DNA of 64,000 bases from Echinometra lucunter. Lineage: Eukaryota > Echinodermata > Echinoidea > Camarodonta > Echinometridae. Shown one piece after another: positions 11,417-22,690 of this stretch. A program made the position numbers and the translations under genes. The DNA lies in NCBI GenBank assembly GCA_029962745.1, contig CM057165.1, positions 23,401,202-23,465,201 on the forward strand. The letters are read 5' to 3'. Positions within the stretch are counted from its first letter, which is position 1. Each line of letters opens with the position of its first letter. The notes under the pieces were generated by a model. That model was not told where the DNA came from and did no database searches. It saw nothing but the letters and a program-made list of their open reading frames with translations.

Positions 11417-11482
11417 CTGACAGCATTAACCTTGATAAAGCCTAGAGCATCCACTGGTTCATAGTCTCCTTTCACATCCATA
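11417..11482 (-). CDS. ASS1: ASS1 coding exon 12
   Basis: 66 nt, (S)MDVKGDYEPVDALGFIKVNA then VR, matching human [21 protein letters not shown]. Acceptor TTGACAG, donor AG|GTAAGA, phase 2. Confidence 0.94.
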
Positions 11483-11557
11483 CTGTCAAAACAAAAGACA
11501 AGTAAATATCCGTTGAAGGTTTCCATGGTGGTAGAACGTATATGGCAGCAGATGGCT

Positions 11558-11742
11558 TCACACAAGTTCACGGTACATCATGTATTCTTTCTTGGAAATG
11601 AGTCTGGTCCTGAGAAGGACCACACTACCAGCATACATTCTCCTGAGGACAGTAAGAATATGCTTACCGAAATGTCTAGAGTGAGTAGGTCCTTTTCAGG
11701 ACCACACTCATTTCAAAGAAAGAATGCATGGTGTACCATGAA
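11558..11742. mobile_element. Fold-back MITE in ASS1 intron 11
   Basis: Left arm (TTCACGGTACATCATGTATT, then TTTCTTGGAAATGAGTCTGG) is mirrored at 11680-11742 (AGGACCACACTCATTT, then GCATGGTGTACC). The centre carries GGTCCT/AGGACC blocks on both sides. Confidence 0.55.
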
Positions 11743-11874
11743 GCCCTCTACTTCCAAAAGATAAGCAAACAAACCAGCACATGATGAAGTTAATACCCGT
11801 GTGTGTGTGCATGTGTGAGGGTGGGCAATTTATGTGAATGTCAATTGTTCATGTAATCCATAACGCATATAATA

Positions 11875-12217
11875 GGGAGCTGTAGATACGTGACGCAGCT
11901 CAGACGACATCTTGGCAAAAATGTTGTTGTGCGCATGCGCAAGACAGCTCTTTTCCAGTCCATCCTGTGTCGTCTGTTTTACACGACGGTTCTGGGGCCA
12001 GTTTACCGTCCTCCCCAATACGCGACGCGAGACCTTTGTTGACCCCTTTTAATGATGTAACAATGGTTCATATTTGAGCACGCGTGCTTTGTTTGATTAA
12101 CTGCATCCTCCCCAAATCTAAAGCCTCTTTGCAACACAACGCGAGGAAAGAGGAGGACGTAAGTCAACTCAGCAAGATTCTGTGTCGTCTGAGCTGTGTT
12201 GCGTATCTAAAGCTCCC
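11875..12217. mobile_element. TA-flanked MITE, 343 bp
   Basis: Begins GGGAGCTGTAGATACGTGAC and ends ATCTAAAGCTCCC, with TA on each side; the arms include CTCAGACGACA and its complement TGTCGTCTGAG. A TA target suggests a Tc1/mariner-type source. Confidence 0.7.
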
Positions 12218-12529
12218 TAATGTTTGAGGACAAGGAGCATCAGTCAGGACGAGTATCAGCTTTGTAAAGGAACCAACTAATGCTATCATTTACCATTTTT
12301 TAAAATTCACATCAATTTGAAAATTGTAAGACACTGTTTGCTTTAATACGTAGAATGAAATAATAAGCAGTGTTGCATATTTTTCATATTTTCTTCTACA
12401 CAAAAATTGTACTTATGATACAAGCTTACAATCTTGGGGAAACATAATGGTATGCAGTGATGAATATAAAATAACAAAACCACTCATGCCTTTGAGGGCA
12501 GTTAAGTATCATATCACATGAAACAGGCC

Positions 12530-12785
12530 AGAAAATATGAAACAATCATTTGTGGGAAGAACACATGCTCTTAATCAAAGGGTTGTGAGTTCGAGTCCCA
12601 CTGATGCCCGGCCCCTTCTGTCCTTCAGCAAGACATTTAATCCACCTTTGCAGCATTCTACCCAGGTGTATAAATGGGTAACTGGCCCTGCTGGGAGATT
12701 AATCATGTTAATGATAATCATTGTAAGCACCTTGCTCACCCTCTGGGGTAGATATATGTTGCACAGTATTTATTATCATTATCTA
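12530..12785 (+). mobile_element. tRNA-derived SINE, copy 1
   Basis: Head region with tRNA-like text (CTCTTAATCAAAGGGTTGTG) and a B-box-like GTTCGAGTCCC, followed by a body containing CAAGACATTTAATCC, AGGTGTATAAATGGGTA and TGTAAGCACCTTG, and a TTATTATCATTATC tail. It shares the whole layout with 13165-13420. Confidence 0.75.
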
Positions 12786-12955
12786 TCAATTTTCATTACA
12801 CTGAGTGTCACTCACATTAGGCAAAAGCTCCCTGATGTAAAAGACAAAGGGGATAGGGCCTATGCCCTAACATTGCCCAATGAAGCAGAACATATTTCTA
12901 TGAATGATAGATGTACAATGAATGATAATTATGCATAATTTATGACTGCATTTAC

Positions 12956-13112
12956 CTGACAAGCTCCTCGTTGTACAGACTTTGAGCTGACTCCCTGGCG
13001 TTGATGTAGACATGGCCTTTATATACAGTCACTACGACCTTGCCTTCCACACACTCCTGGCTACGAGCTATACAGTCACGGGTATATTCACATTCAGGGC
13101 TGTACCAGAAGC
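12956..13112 (-). CDS. ASS1: ASS1 coding exon 11
   Basis: 157 nt, [20 protein letters not shown] through SLYNEELV, matching human [21 protein letters not shown] and SLYNEELVS. Acceptor ACTTAG, donor AG|GTAAAT. SINEs lie on both sides (12530-12785, 13165-13420). Confidence 0.94.
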
Positions 13113-13164
13113 CTAAGTGATGAAAAAAAGGTGTTCATAGAAATATACATATTAGCAGAGTATT

Positions 13165-13420
13165 GTGGAGGTGTGGCAAAGTTTGTAAGAGCACACTCTT
13201 AATCAAAGGGTCCTGAGTTCGATTCCCAATGATGCCTGGCTCCTTATGTCAGTTAGCAAGACATTTGATCCTTTTTTGCTGCACTCTTCGCAGGTGTATA
13301 AATGGGTACCTTCCACTGTTGGGGTAATAATAATGTTTATCATAATTCATTGTAAGCACCTTGAGCACCCTTTGGGGTGGATATGTTGCGCAATTTATAT
13401 AAATATCTGCATTATTACTG
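13165..13420 (+). mobile_element. tRNA-derived SINE, copy 2
   Basis: Same family as 12530-12785: TAAGAGCACACTCTTAATC, GTTCGATTCCC, AGCAAGACATTTGATCC, AGGTGTATAAATGGGTACC, TGTAAGCACCTTGAGCACCC and an AT-rich tail. Confidence 0.75.
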
Positions 13421-13489
13421 CATCTTGAACTACATTTTCCACACACTCCTGGCTTTTTCATTTCTTTTCATAACTTTCGTCTGCCTGGG

Positions 13490-13560
13490 GTAAAATTTGA
13501 AGCCATGGTCTTTGTTCAACAGGCCGACGCTTAATCTACTGAGCCAACTCGCCTCATGGC
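13490..13560 (-). mobile_element. tRNA-like SINE remnant
   Basis: Read on the minus strand it starts GGCGAGTTGGCTCAGTAGAT and ends CTTCAAATTTTACCCC, a decayed tRNA-like head with no recognisable body. Confidence 0.45.
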
Positions 13561-13636
13561 TACCATGGGCTGTGCTGAGCAGTACCTGTTCTCTGCAAAT
13601 TTTCATAACAATGAACCATTAAAAAACGGAATATAC

Positions 13637-13694
13637 CTTCATAGCATTGCTCAGAGAACCGTAGAGACAGGGTCTGCTTGATTCGACGAACAGC
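13637..13694 (-). CDS. ASS1: ASS1 coding exon 10
   Basis: 58 nt, AVRRIKQTLSLRFSEQCYEG, matching human [20 protein letters not shown]. Acceptor TTTGCAG, donor G|GTATAT, phase 1 out. Confidence 0.92.
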
Positions 13695-13913
13695 CTGCAA
13701 AATAGAGCAAGAAGGGAATATGAAATATATACAATTTAAATAAATTGGTAACAGAATCTAAAACTTAATTAGGCAACAAACTCCATTTATATACATGACA
13801 TCTTGACAATCTATTGATATGCTAATCAACGTTTCCTTTAAACAAGCACATCAACGATGTGGTGCTCATCTGGCATCTGGCAAAGAAAACCCCTCGAAAT
13901 CGGTCCACAAATT

Positions 13914-14166
13914 ATAATAATAATAATAATAATAATAATAACTCTTATTTACCCAGGGTAGCCACTTCAGCTATAAGCTGATCTTCCAGCGGGCCCTGCA
14001 TAACATAATGTGTTATTATTACCCTTCTCCATTCTTATATGCCGAGCACCTGGCCAGAAGGCAGAAGGTCCCATTTTTGTAAGTCTTTGGTATGACTCGG
14101 CCGGGGATCGAACCCACGACCTCCTGTTCATGAGGCGGACGCTCTATCAATTGAGCCACCGTGCCC
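13914..14166 (-). mobile_element. tRNA-derived SINE with (TTA)n tail
   Basis: On the minus strand a tRNA-like head (GGGCACGGTGGCTCAATTGA, GTGGGTTCGATCCCCGGC) leads into a body and a run of ATT units (13914-13940 on the plus strand reads AATAATAAT). A related 3' fragment is at 20765-20845. Confidence 0.7.
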
Positions 14167-14167
14167 G

Positions 14168-14915
14168 ATGGTAATTAAGGAGAAGAAGCGTTTTTTTGTT
14201 ATTTCCGAATAAAATCTGCATAAATTTCGCATGAATTAGCATAAATAATTTTTGAGAAAAAATTTCAAATTCCGTATAGATGTTCAGTGTACCTCCCGTA
14301 GCTCTACCAGATGTAACCAAAAAAAACAAAAAAAAAAACAAAAATTGGTTGACAAAGGAAGGTGAAGGAGCATTTTATGTGATTTTCCAATAAATTAGCA
14401 CAAATAATTTTTGAGAAAAAATTGCAAAATTCCATGTAGAAGTTTGGTGTACCTCACGTAGCTCTACCAGATGAAACAAATAAAAAATCAAAATCGGTCG
14501 ACAAATGAAGGAGAAGAAGCATTTTATGTGATTTTCCAATAAATTAGCATAAATAATTTTTGAGAGAAAATTGCAAAATTCCATGTAGAAGATTGGTGTA
14601 CCTCAACGTAGCTCTACCAGATGAAACAAAAAAAAATCCAAATCGGTCGACAAATGAAGGAGAAGCATATTTTGTGATTTCTGCAAAATGCGCATAAATT
14701 AGCATATTCAATGAGTTTCAAAATTCTGTGTAGAAGTTTTGAATCCCCACCTAGTACTATCATATAAAGCAAACGGAATTGAAATTGGACAAGAAATAAT
14801 GAAGAAGAAGCATTTTGAAATTGTGGACGGGCGACGAATGCCAGACGCCGGACCACGGACGAAAGACGCCAGACGATGGATGCCACGCCACGGCATAAGC
14901 TAAAAATTACCAATT
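14168..14915. repeat. ~155-bp tandem repeat family, locus 1
   Basis: About four and a half imperfect units, each with AAATTAGCATAAATAATTTT, ATTCCATGTAGAAG, GTAGCTCTACCAGATGAAAC and AATCGGTCGACAAATGAAGG. The array ends in a GACG-rich tail (14820-14895: GACGAATGCCAGACGCCGGA ... CCACGGCATAAGCT). The same family recurs at 28170-29100 (inverted, diverged) and 39120-40025. Confidence 0.8.
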
Positions 14916-15058
14916 CTTGGTCAAGTGTGTGTGTCTAAGCATGTTTATTTAGAAAATAAATCTAACATACATATGATACATATATATATAAATATGATAG
15001 ATACAGTGTAAGTACATGTCAATGTTTTTTCTTTAAAAAAACGAAGTGAATAACTGAC

Positions 15059-15132
15059 CTTATCCATGGTGAAATTCTCAATATCCATATGAGCGGTGAT
15101 CAAGATCTCCCCAGCTGGGCATTCATATACAC
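15059..15132 (-). CDS. ASS1: ASS1 coding exon 9
   Basis: 74 nt, (G)VYECPAGEILITAHMDIEN then FTMDK, matching human [21 protein letters not shown]. The conserved Tyr that contacts citrulline is kept. Acceptor CTATTAG, donor AAG|GTCAGT. Confidence 0.93.
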
Positions 15133-17218
15133 CTAATAGAAGTAAAATATTGGAAGGAGAATTACAGTAGAACATCATCATAACACATAGTTAAAACTGC
15201 TGAAACCTAAGACAAAGTGTAGAAAATGTTGACTATAGTGCTTAGAGTGCTAAACTTTGGAACAATATTGAAAAAGCAGTCACCTTACGTATGTCATTTA
15301 ACAATTTCAAAGTCCATGATAATAACCTCCCTATAAAATGACTAATATCGATTACAAGCAATAGTCATTTACTTCTAATGCTGACAATCTGAATTAAAAA
15401 TCTTCCTCTCCCCATTTTCTTTTTATCTGGAATAATTTTTCACTTGCCTTTGTGCCTGCATCTGCCATATTGCTTGTTTTAATGTTATATTCTGTTAGTA
15501 TCATCTAATGTTTCAAATGATTTTACAGTGAATTCTGTCTATGAGTGCACCTAAGGCCCTTGTTTGCTTATTTTCGGTCTTGTTTTATTCTTTCTTTGAC
15601 TCATTTTGTATATTTGCAGGTCAATACCAGTAACCTATTATCATTTACTTTTATCACGTTTATGACATTTATGTTTCAAATGTATTTGTAAGGTTTTTAA
15701 TTTAGGTGGACCCCTACGAAAGCCAGCTCTGCTGTTAAGGTGCTCCACCCCATGCTTGAAAATAAATGAATAAAAGAATCCTTTAAACCAGAGAAATTAA
15801 CCCATAATAACAAAACTTTGCTATAAAAGTGTTCCACTGTACCAATTACAGTCGTTAAATTGCAAATATACAAATAAATCATGCACTTGGAGTATGATAA
15901 GGAACTACTAAAAGCAAGAAATACCAGTTAACACATTGAACACTAAGCCTGAGATATCTCAGGCTAGGGTCTATGGCATATGTGTGTTATACTGAAATGA
16001 AATCATGCTCAACAGGTTAAGTCACTCCTCCATGGAGCCGATACCTCTAAAGCCAGACGCAAGCTATACAATCCGTTTGCGATCCGATTTTGGAAAAATT
16101 TGTAATAGCATTTAACATGAACATTCCAACCTCTAAAATCTTAACGATCAAAGATCTGAATAGTGGTATGAATACTAGAATCGAAATTCAGGGCTATTGT
16201 GAGTCTCCCTGTAGGAATAAAAGCGAATTTAATTCCAAATCGTAGTGACGTCACAGAAATCTTGAGATCGGCTGCTATTTGAAGCCGATTCGGCCTTTAC
16301 TCTGACCACAAGGCTTGCAGTTAAGCAAAATTTTGATTTTAGTATTCCTAGCAGTATTCAGAACTTCACATAAGATAATTTTACTTGTTTAAACTTTCAT
16401 AATTAATGCAAAATGCCATTTGTTAAAAATTTGCGTCGGAGTCGAATCGTATAGTATGCGGCCGGCTTTAATTGTTTAATGTTAAACTGTGGGTCATATT
16501 ATGCATTACAGAGGATCATTTGACACTGGATCTCTGTTAAAGTTGAGTTCTTTTATGTTATATAAAAAATGAGAAGTCCTTCTTAGATTCCTCTATGCAT
16601 TTTGGAGCCTATTATTTGAGTCAGGAGCATCAAATATTAATCAGTATTTAAAAAAAAAAAACAGAAAACATATCAGTTATTATAACAAATAGTAAAATAA
16701 CAAATTTCACAGAAAACAGAAAACCTGTCATTTACAAACAAGAATGAGCATGAATCTATCATCAATAAAAAAAAGGGGGGATGAACATTGATGTATTAAA
16801 CGTAGTAGCCCACATTTGCACAACACTGTTTCAGAATTTGAAGAGAGATAAGCTAATTTCAATTTTAAATGACAGATAATTATGTAAAACTATCATGCTA
16901 TCAAATTTACAACAATATTCCGCAGAATAGGGGGAAAATGAATGGTTTTACTCTTAAGGCATCAGGAAGATCCCTTTACAAAACAAGGAAAATAAAAAGA
17001 AAATTTATGTTTAAATATTCCTATCTCGATCCTAAACAGGAATGTACTGGGATCTAAAACTTCACAAGTGTTTTTCTGTGGCTTAAAGCAATCTAAAGAA
17101 AAAAAAAATTGTGCAGATGGGTTGCCACTTGTAAATGTGGGCTACTACCTTTAACAGTTGTCAATCTAAATCAGTCCATCTCAAGAAAACTTTCTGATCT
17201 GGTGACCTCTAAACTGAC
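15133..17218 (-). other. ASS1 intron 8 contents
   Basis: No exon seen. It holds a possible LINE 3' end (15540-15780, ending AATAAATGAATAAAAG), a ~90-bp repeat (15931-16022) with an inverted copy at 21200-21295, a fold-back (16049-16471) and an A-run (16650-16662). The rest is unrecognised AT-rich DNA. Confidence 0.45.
16049..16471. mobile_element. Fold-back element, possibly TTAA type
   Basis: Ends AAAGCCAGACGCAAGCTATA and TATGCGGCCGGCTTTAAT are imperfect inverted repeats; the flanks are CTAA-like on the left and TTAA-like on the right. Unlike its neighbourhood it contains TGACGTCACAG near the centre. Confidence 0.5.
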
Positions 17219-17283
17219 CTCTAGATTTCATTCCAATGAATCTATTCTCCACAATGTCGATCCTGCCAACTCCCTGTCTGCCA
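17219..17283 (-). CDS. ASS1: ASS1 coding exon 8
   Basis: 65 nt encoding [20 protein letters not shown] then R, nearly identical to human [20 protein letters not shown]; it holds the conserved Glu of IVENR. Too short to stand out as an open frame; found by requiring phase continuity. Acceptor CTTTAG, donor G|GTCAGT. Confidence 0.93.
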
Positions 17284-17717
17284 CTAAAGATAAAAGAATA
17301 AAGGCACAACCAAAACAGAAAAAAAATTTATCTGCATCAAAAAATTCATTCTTCTACAGATTGAAAGCCTCTTCTCTACTGAAATAACATCTCATTAATA
17401 TTAATATCAGAATTAATCTTTTATGCAGGGTTTACACTGGGCCACAATGTCCCCACTCTCCACGATTAAGAAAACAAAGCACTGAGCTCCATAATTTATT
17501 CTATGACCTTTTCTTGCTCACAAAGATCCCCTCCGATGGCGCACTATTAAGGACATTTATGCTCTGTTATTCTCCCACATCGTCAAGCTGCTACAGCAAC
17601 AGCGCCATCTACGATGAGAATGTGAAGAAGCTTGCAGACCAGCAAGCAAAAGTTTACCCCCAAAGCAGGTAATATTACTGACTGTGGAAAAAGAATTGTT
17701 CTGCAAGACAATCTTAC

Positions 17718-17802
17718 CCAATTTCATTGAGGTAGAGGTAAAGCTCTAGTGGGTCTGTCTTCACTGTGTTGTCACCAAGGTGCTTTACGCTGACTGGAAT
17801 AC
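17718..17802 (-). CDS. ASS1: ASS1 coding exon 7
   Basis: 85 nt, (G)IPVSVKHLGDNTVKTDPLEL then YLYLNEIG. Acceptor ATTAG, donor GG|GTAAG, phase 1 in and 2 out. It is separated from exon 8 by only 434 bp. Confidence 0.92.
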
Positions 17803-18339
17803 CTAATATCAAAATAATATTTACATAAACATAAGAAACAAGAATGGGCAAAAAAAAAAAAAATTAATAAAAATTAAAACCTAATATTTGGATGAAGAGT
17901 CAGTATAGAAGTTTGATAGTCCGTAACTTGTTGTTTTAATACTCTAAAATCTATTGAGTAAAAGTGAAATTCTGAAGGGTGGATCAATTATAGCCAAAGA
18001 AAAGGAGAAATTTGCTGGCCTGAGTTCAAGGAAGCCCTACAATAAACAGATACATTGAATATGACATATGAAAGTGAGAGTTATTAAAACATAAGTTACA
18101 ACATCTTAAGAAGAAATAGAAGAATTGAAAAGCATAAAGTAAATACATGATTTCCCATCAAGGGGTAGATGGAATTTAATATGCAACCCTAACAGACATC
18201 TCAGACAGTGGCAAATCTGCTGGACCTAATAAAGAGAAGGGGTATTCATAATAAATCCTTGAAGTAAAGTTCGCTCGTTTGACAAGAAACAGTTACTGCA
18301 AGAGGGAAAAATGGAATATCAATTATATTATTATTATTG

Positions 18340-18595
18340 CCTGTATGGCTCTTATGATAATCCCATTCTCCCATTCAATGCTTCTATTGCTCTTTGTTTT
18401 GTTTTGTGTATATATGTATACAATGGTAATATACTGTTAACAGTTACTATCTTAATTGTTTTTTTTTTTTTATTGCTATGATGTAATGTAATATGATTGA
18501 GAAATCGTGTAAGCATGCGGAATTTCAGCCTTTGGCTGCTACATGTTTGCATTTTGGGAATAAAAACCATTACTGAATTGAACTGAATTGAATCA
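18340..18595 (+). mobile_element. 3' end of a non-LTR retrotransposon or SINE
   Basis: Ends with AATAAAAACCATTACTGAAT followed by TTGAACTGAATTGAA units, the simple-repeat tail usual for LINE/SINE 3' ends. No coding part seen. Confidence 0.4.
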
Positions 18596-18782
18596 GAAGT
18601 GAAAAAAAAAAAACATTTTGTTCATGAGGACTCTTATATTTTGCTATTCAAAAAAAGAGATTTTTTTGTTATTTTCTTTAGTGTTTCTCAAATTTCAACT
18701 ACAAGTCTTGTGATTTTCGCTCACCACTACTGCTTTTTGTTTGTCTGTTTCTTATTTTTTCACTGAAAAATCTGCAGGTTAC

Positions 18783-18870
18783 CTTTCTTGAACTCAATTT
18801 CCAGCTTGTCTGGTTTGGGTGACTTGTCTGGATCTGTAGTCATCTGATAAATATCAGCAGGAGCTTCATG
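18783..18870 (-). CDS. ASS1: ASS1 coding exon 6
   Basis: 88 nt, HEAPADIYQMTTDPDKSPKP then LEIEFKKG, matching human QAPPGLYTKTQDPAKAPN and LEIEFKKG. Acceptor TGTACAG, donor G|GTAACC, leaving phase 1. Confidence 0.93.
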
Positions 18871-19564
18871 CTGTACACAAGCACAGAAAAAAGAAAAAGA
18901 AAAAAAGAATTGTATTATCACTGAGCATTTCCCATCATCTGCACCTGGGAGGGGAAATGTGAAGTTCATCACATGACCCTCGGGTCTCTCCAAGTGTTCC
19001 AGGTATAATGGTTAGATTAATGGAAAATTTCATGCTATTATTATGGGTAACATTGATAAATTACCCGGTACATAAAAACAAAACACAAATCTCCTCCATG
19101 CAACCCCCTTCCCCTATTAACAAAACAAGGGGGAAATTAATGAGAGAAGAAAGAAAATACATATTTCTTCTCATCTTTTTTTTCTTTTTAAATTCCACAT
19201 TATTGAGAAATGAGATCTCAGCTACAGATTTCATTCCACCTCCACTGTTGAACCACATTGTGGGACTTTCCACCAAAGAGGGGGCTATTGCAGGATGGAA
19301 GCTTGGGAACATGAAATTGCAGATTGTGTCTTTATGTTACTTGTAATTTTTTTTGCAACATGTTTCCCTTAAACCCAATTTTGTGACCCATGGGTAGAAA
19401 TCCTGTAGAGGATGGGGGATGTGTCCCCATTATTTGTAATCTTTAACCTGATAGTCACAGAATTTTGGTTATGTCTCCAGCACATCTTAAGACAGTTTTC
19501 CATCCATGGTGTAAGCTGTTCTCTGTCTTTCAAGTTCTATTCAACCTAATGAATACCTTCATGT

Positions 19565-19812
19565 AGAGGCGTTGTGGATCAGTGGATAAGTCCCCGGACT
19601 ATGAACCACGAGGTCCGGGGTTCGAATCCCACCATGGCACTAATGTCCTTTGGCAAGACATTAATCTACATTTGCCACTCTCCACCCAGGTGTAAATGGG
19701 TACCGGCAGGAAGGAATTCCTTGAATGCTGTGAGAACTGAAATTGGTAGCCTAGCTGAGCCGGGGTAATATTGCTTGGTGGATACGTGCACCATATAAAT
19801 ATCCAATATTAT
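19565..19812 (+). mobile_element. tRNA-derived SINE, copy 3 (different head)
   Basis: tRNA-like head with GCGTTGTGGATCAGTGGATA and GGGGTTCGAATCCCACC, then the body blocks GGCAAGACATTAATCTACAT, AGGTGTAAATGGGTACCGGC and GTGCACCATATAAATATC. The AGACATTAATC and AAATGGGTA blocks are shared with copies 1 and 2. Confidence 0.75.
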
Positions 19813-20162
19813 TATCTATACGAGGCATTTTTCCGTGGCAATGATTTCCATATTTTGCGTCTCTGATTTGGCAGCAGTCAATATCATACCATATTTTCTC
19901 TCTTCCGGGTTTTCTCATTGACTCAACGTGTAAATTGAGCAGCGGGCAATATTCATGAAATCCAGTTTGAACCGGTTTGAGAAGCAACGCAAGCCATGCA
20001 TGCAGTGCGCGAATAAAAAGATACGCAACATGCAATGCGCAAATACATTATGACATCATAAAAAGGTATAAGCCGTGTGATTAAAGTTAAGGCAATATAA
20101 TGGGTACTTTGAGAGATGACTTTAATTCATTTTTTCATCAATTTCCTGTGGGATATAGATAA

Positions 20163-20320
20163 TAATAATAATATTGACTGCATTGAATGAGATACAACCT
20201 ATATCGCCCTCCCTGAACCCAATATTGCCCGCGCCTTCGGCTTGGGAAATATTGGATTCAGATCAGGCAATATAGGTTGGTATCTCATTCTATGCCAGTC
20301 AATATTATATAATTATTATA
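20163..20320. mobile_element. Fold-back MITE (ATATTGACTG family)
   Basis: ATATTGACTG at the left and CAGTCAATAT at the right, with internal pairing of GAGATACAACCTATAT and its complement, flanked by AAT/ATT repeats. A related element lies at 42022-42172. Confidence 0.6.
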
Positions 20321-20501
20321 ATTATTATTATGAATGCAATTTCAATAGCATAGCGCATCATCTCCCTAAATGTGGGAACATCACAGTGATATACATGTGT
20401 ATAATCTGAAAATAACTTCTGTGGGCAATACAATAAGGTACTGAAATTGCTCATGAGCTGATTTCTCTATATTTTTTGCAATCATGCATGAAGTTTCTTA
20501 C

Positions 20502-20678
20502 TTTAGGATTTTCCAGGACACCTGCTTCATAGCTGATATGCATGAGGTTGCCATCCATACTCCATGGTGCGCTCTTGGTCACAGGTAGGGGGATGTCGTG
20601 GACTTTGGCATACTCAAAGAGATCGTTGCGCCCTTGGAAGCGGTTGTAAAACTCTGGCATCTTCCATGGTGCAATGAT
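20502..20678 (-). CDS. ASS1: ASS1 coding exon 5
   Basis: 59 codons from [20 protein letters not shown] to VLENPK, closely matching human [19 protein letters not shown]. It includes [15 protein letters not shown], the segment holding serines that contact citrulline in the human enzyme. Acceptor TTACAG, donor AAA|GTAAGA, phase 0. Confidence 0.95.
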
Positions 20679-20764
20679 CTGTAATGGATATTTAGTCATT
20701 TATTCATATAACTATTTATTTACTAATTCATCCACTGGTATCTAGCTGTTTGATTTGATTTTGA

Positions 20765-20845
20765 TTTATGTTTTTTTTTCAACAGGGTAGTCCCTTCAGT
20801 AAATATACTACTGTTCTGCCAGGGGGGCCCTGTATAACATCAAAC
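20765..20845 (-). mobile_element. SINE 3' fragment
   Basis: CAGGGTAGTCCCTTCAGTAA and GGGGGGCCCTGTATAACAT correspond to the 3' half of the minus-strand SINE at 13914-14166 (CAGGGTAGCCACTTCAGC, GGGCCCTGCATAACAT). The head is missing. Confidence 0.5.
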
Positions 20846-21441
20846 ATGCATTCAAATTACAAAAAAAATGTATAACAAAATTAGAAAACATGATACCATT
20901 ATATATGTGAAGAGATACAAGTTGAGATACTGCTCCATAATTGTAAAGAGGATGAATAAATTAAATATAAATACAATGAAATAATATTTCAGCAATTATC
21001 ATGATACCGTATGTTGCCAATGATTATATTAAAATGAGAAGCACAATATAGGGGGAATGTTAAATGTAGGTTGTGATAAATGATATATTACAAAATTCAT
21101 TCTCATATTTGATTATCAACATCTTTGTCAATCTATTTTCACTCTTTTCTCACCATGGGAGTTCCTTCAGCCTCACTATGATTGATAAGGTCAATGGCAC
21201 TTTAACCTGTTCAGCACATACTGATTTCAGTATAAGACACATTTTTCGTAGACCCTAGCTCAAGTTATCTCAGACTCAATGTTCAATACACATGGACCTT
21301 CATCTGTTGTAGGTACATTTCAAAAAATAATGAGCATATCAAAACAAAGAAATGCTGCAAAGAAAATTTATGCTAATTAATTGACTCTGTACAGAGAATC
21401 AAGGTGTTAAACAAAAAAAGGGTCACTGGTTTCTTCTTTAA

Positions 21442-21826
21442 AGGCCAAGTCCACAGCAAGATGAAGTTCATTTTAATAAAAGGAATTTAAAAATTCTAAA
21501 CAAAACAGTGAAAATTGATGAAAATCAGAAGTAAAATAAGGAAGTTATGAATTTTCAAAATTTTGCAATTTTTCACAAAACAGTTCTTGAAAAGTCAATT
21601 TGAATATTCCAAGAATGTGTTGATGATGTTATACACTCACTATTCTCCATAATAATCTATACAAAAATTTCAGAAAATTTCATTTTTTTTCACTTAACAC
21701 TGATAATTTGAAAATTCATAACTTCCTTACTTTGCATCCAATTTTCATCAATTTTTCACTGTTTTATTTGGATATTTTTAAATTCTTTTTATTGAAATGA
21801 ACTCCATCTTGCGGTGGACTTGGCCT
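21442..21826. mobile_element. TTAA fold-back MITE, 385 bp
   Basis: TTAA at 21438-21441 and 21827-21830. Arms start AGGCCAAGTCCAC and pair over about 140 bp (AATTGATGAAAAT, AAGTTATGAATTTTC and complements). Related in sequence to 26287-26904. Confidence 0.8.
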
Positions 21827-21924
21827 TTAAAGACAAATACAACAGCAAACATTTCTGACTGTATCATAAAAAGTGCAGAAGTTTGCGAAAAGATATATTC
21901 CCTTATCAGACCATAAGAACTTAC

Positions 21925-21981
21925 CTCAATAGATGGATGGAGAGCATAGCAACTCAGCTCAAAACGAATTTGATCATTACC
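21925..21981 (-). CDS. ASS1: ASS1 coding exon 4
   Basis: 19 codons (GNDQIRFELSCYALHPSIE) completing the GATGKGNDQIRF signature; N134, D135 and R138 correspond to the conserved substrate-binding residues. Acceptor TGTACAG, donor GAG|GTAAGT. Confidence 0.95.
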
Positions 21982-22519
21982 CTGTACAGAAAAAGGTCAG
22001 TATGATTAGAATTTGTTGCGCATAATCGGGAAAAATCACACGGCTTATGTAAATGATCAGAAAATAGGCTATAACATGATACATACTCTAAAGAGCAAAT
22101 GACAAACGCAAGGCTTCCTGTTAGGTATAGATTCCTATAGTATACACTTCTGATGAACTGCAAATCAAATAATCAAAACTGAAAATAGATTGTGAATTTT
22201 CCTTAAATGCTAATGCCAACTACTAACAACAATTTGCTCTGTTGTGTTAGATGTTTCATGTCACTGCAGCATATAAAAAAAAACAAAGATGAGCTCCAAA
22301 TATCAATCTATAAATAGCTTTGGAGATTGAAATAATATACTCTCCATACACATAAAAGCGAATAGCTAATAGACTAGTCGATGAGGCCTACACACAATCA
22401 TGAATTATGGGTGTTTACGGAATAAAACTGCCAGTTGGATTCTGTATGTTGTGGTCTTATGCTATTATGCACTGTCTTCAAGACCGCAACTGTTAACCCT
22501 TAGAAAACATGTCAAAATT

Positions 22520-22690
22520 GTATTCATTTATTTATCTATTTATTTATTTACTTATTTATTTATTATTTCATTTATTCATTTCATTCATTTATTTATTCAT
22601 TCATTCATTCATTCATTCATACATACATTCATTCATTCATTTGTTTATTTATTTGTTTGTTTATTTACTTATTTATGTATTTATTCATTT
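22520..22690 (+). repeat. (ATTT/ATTC)n tetranucleotide microsatellite
   Basis: Tandem TTTA and TTCA units. It creates open frames rich in Ile/Tyr/Phe/His that are not genes. Confidence 0.9.

Noticed and set aside
12552..12612. Possible tRNA gene
   Set aside because: Only the B-box-like part is convincing, there is no paired acceptor stem, and the sequence continues into a SINE body repeated at 13165-13420.
14085..14166. Possible minus-strand tRNA gene
   Set aside because: Box A and B text is good, but it is the head of a SINE with a (TTA)n tail and the stem ends do not pair well.
14168..14915. CRISPR-like regular repeats
   Set aside because: Units are ~155 bp, imperfect and directly adjacent without unique spacers, in animal DNA.
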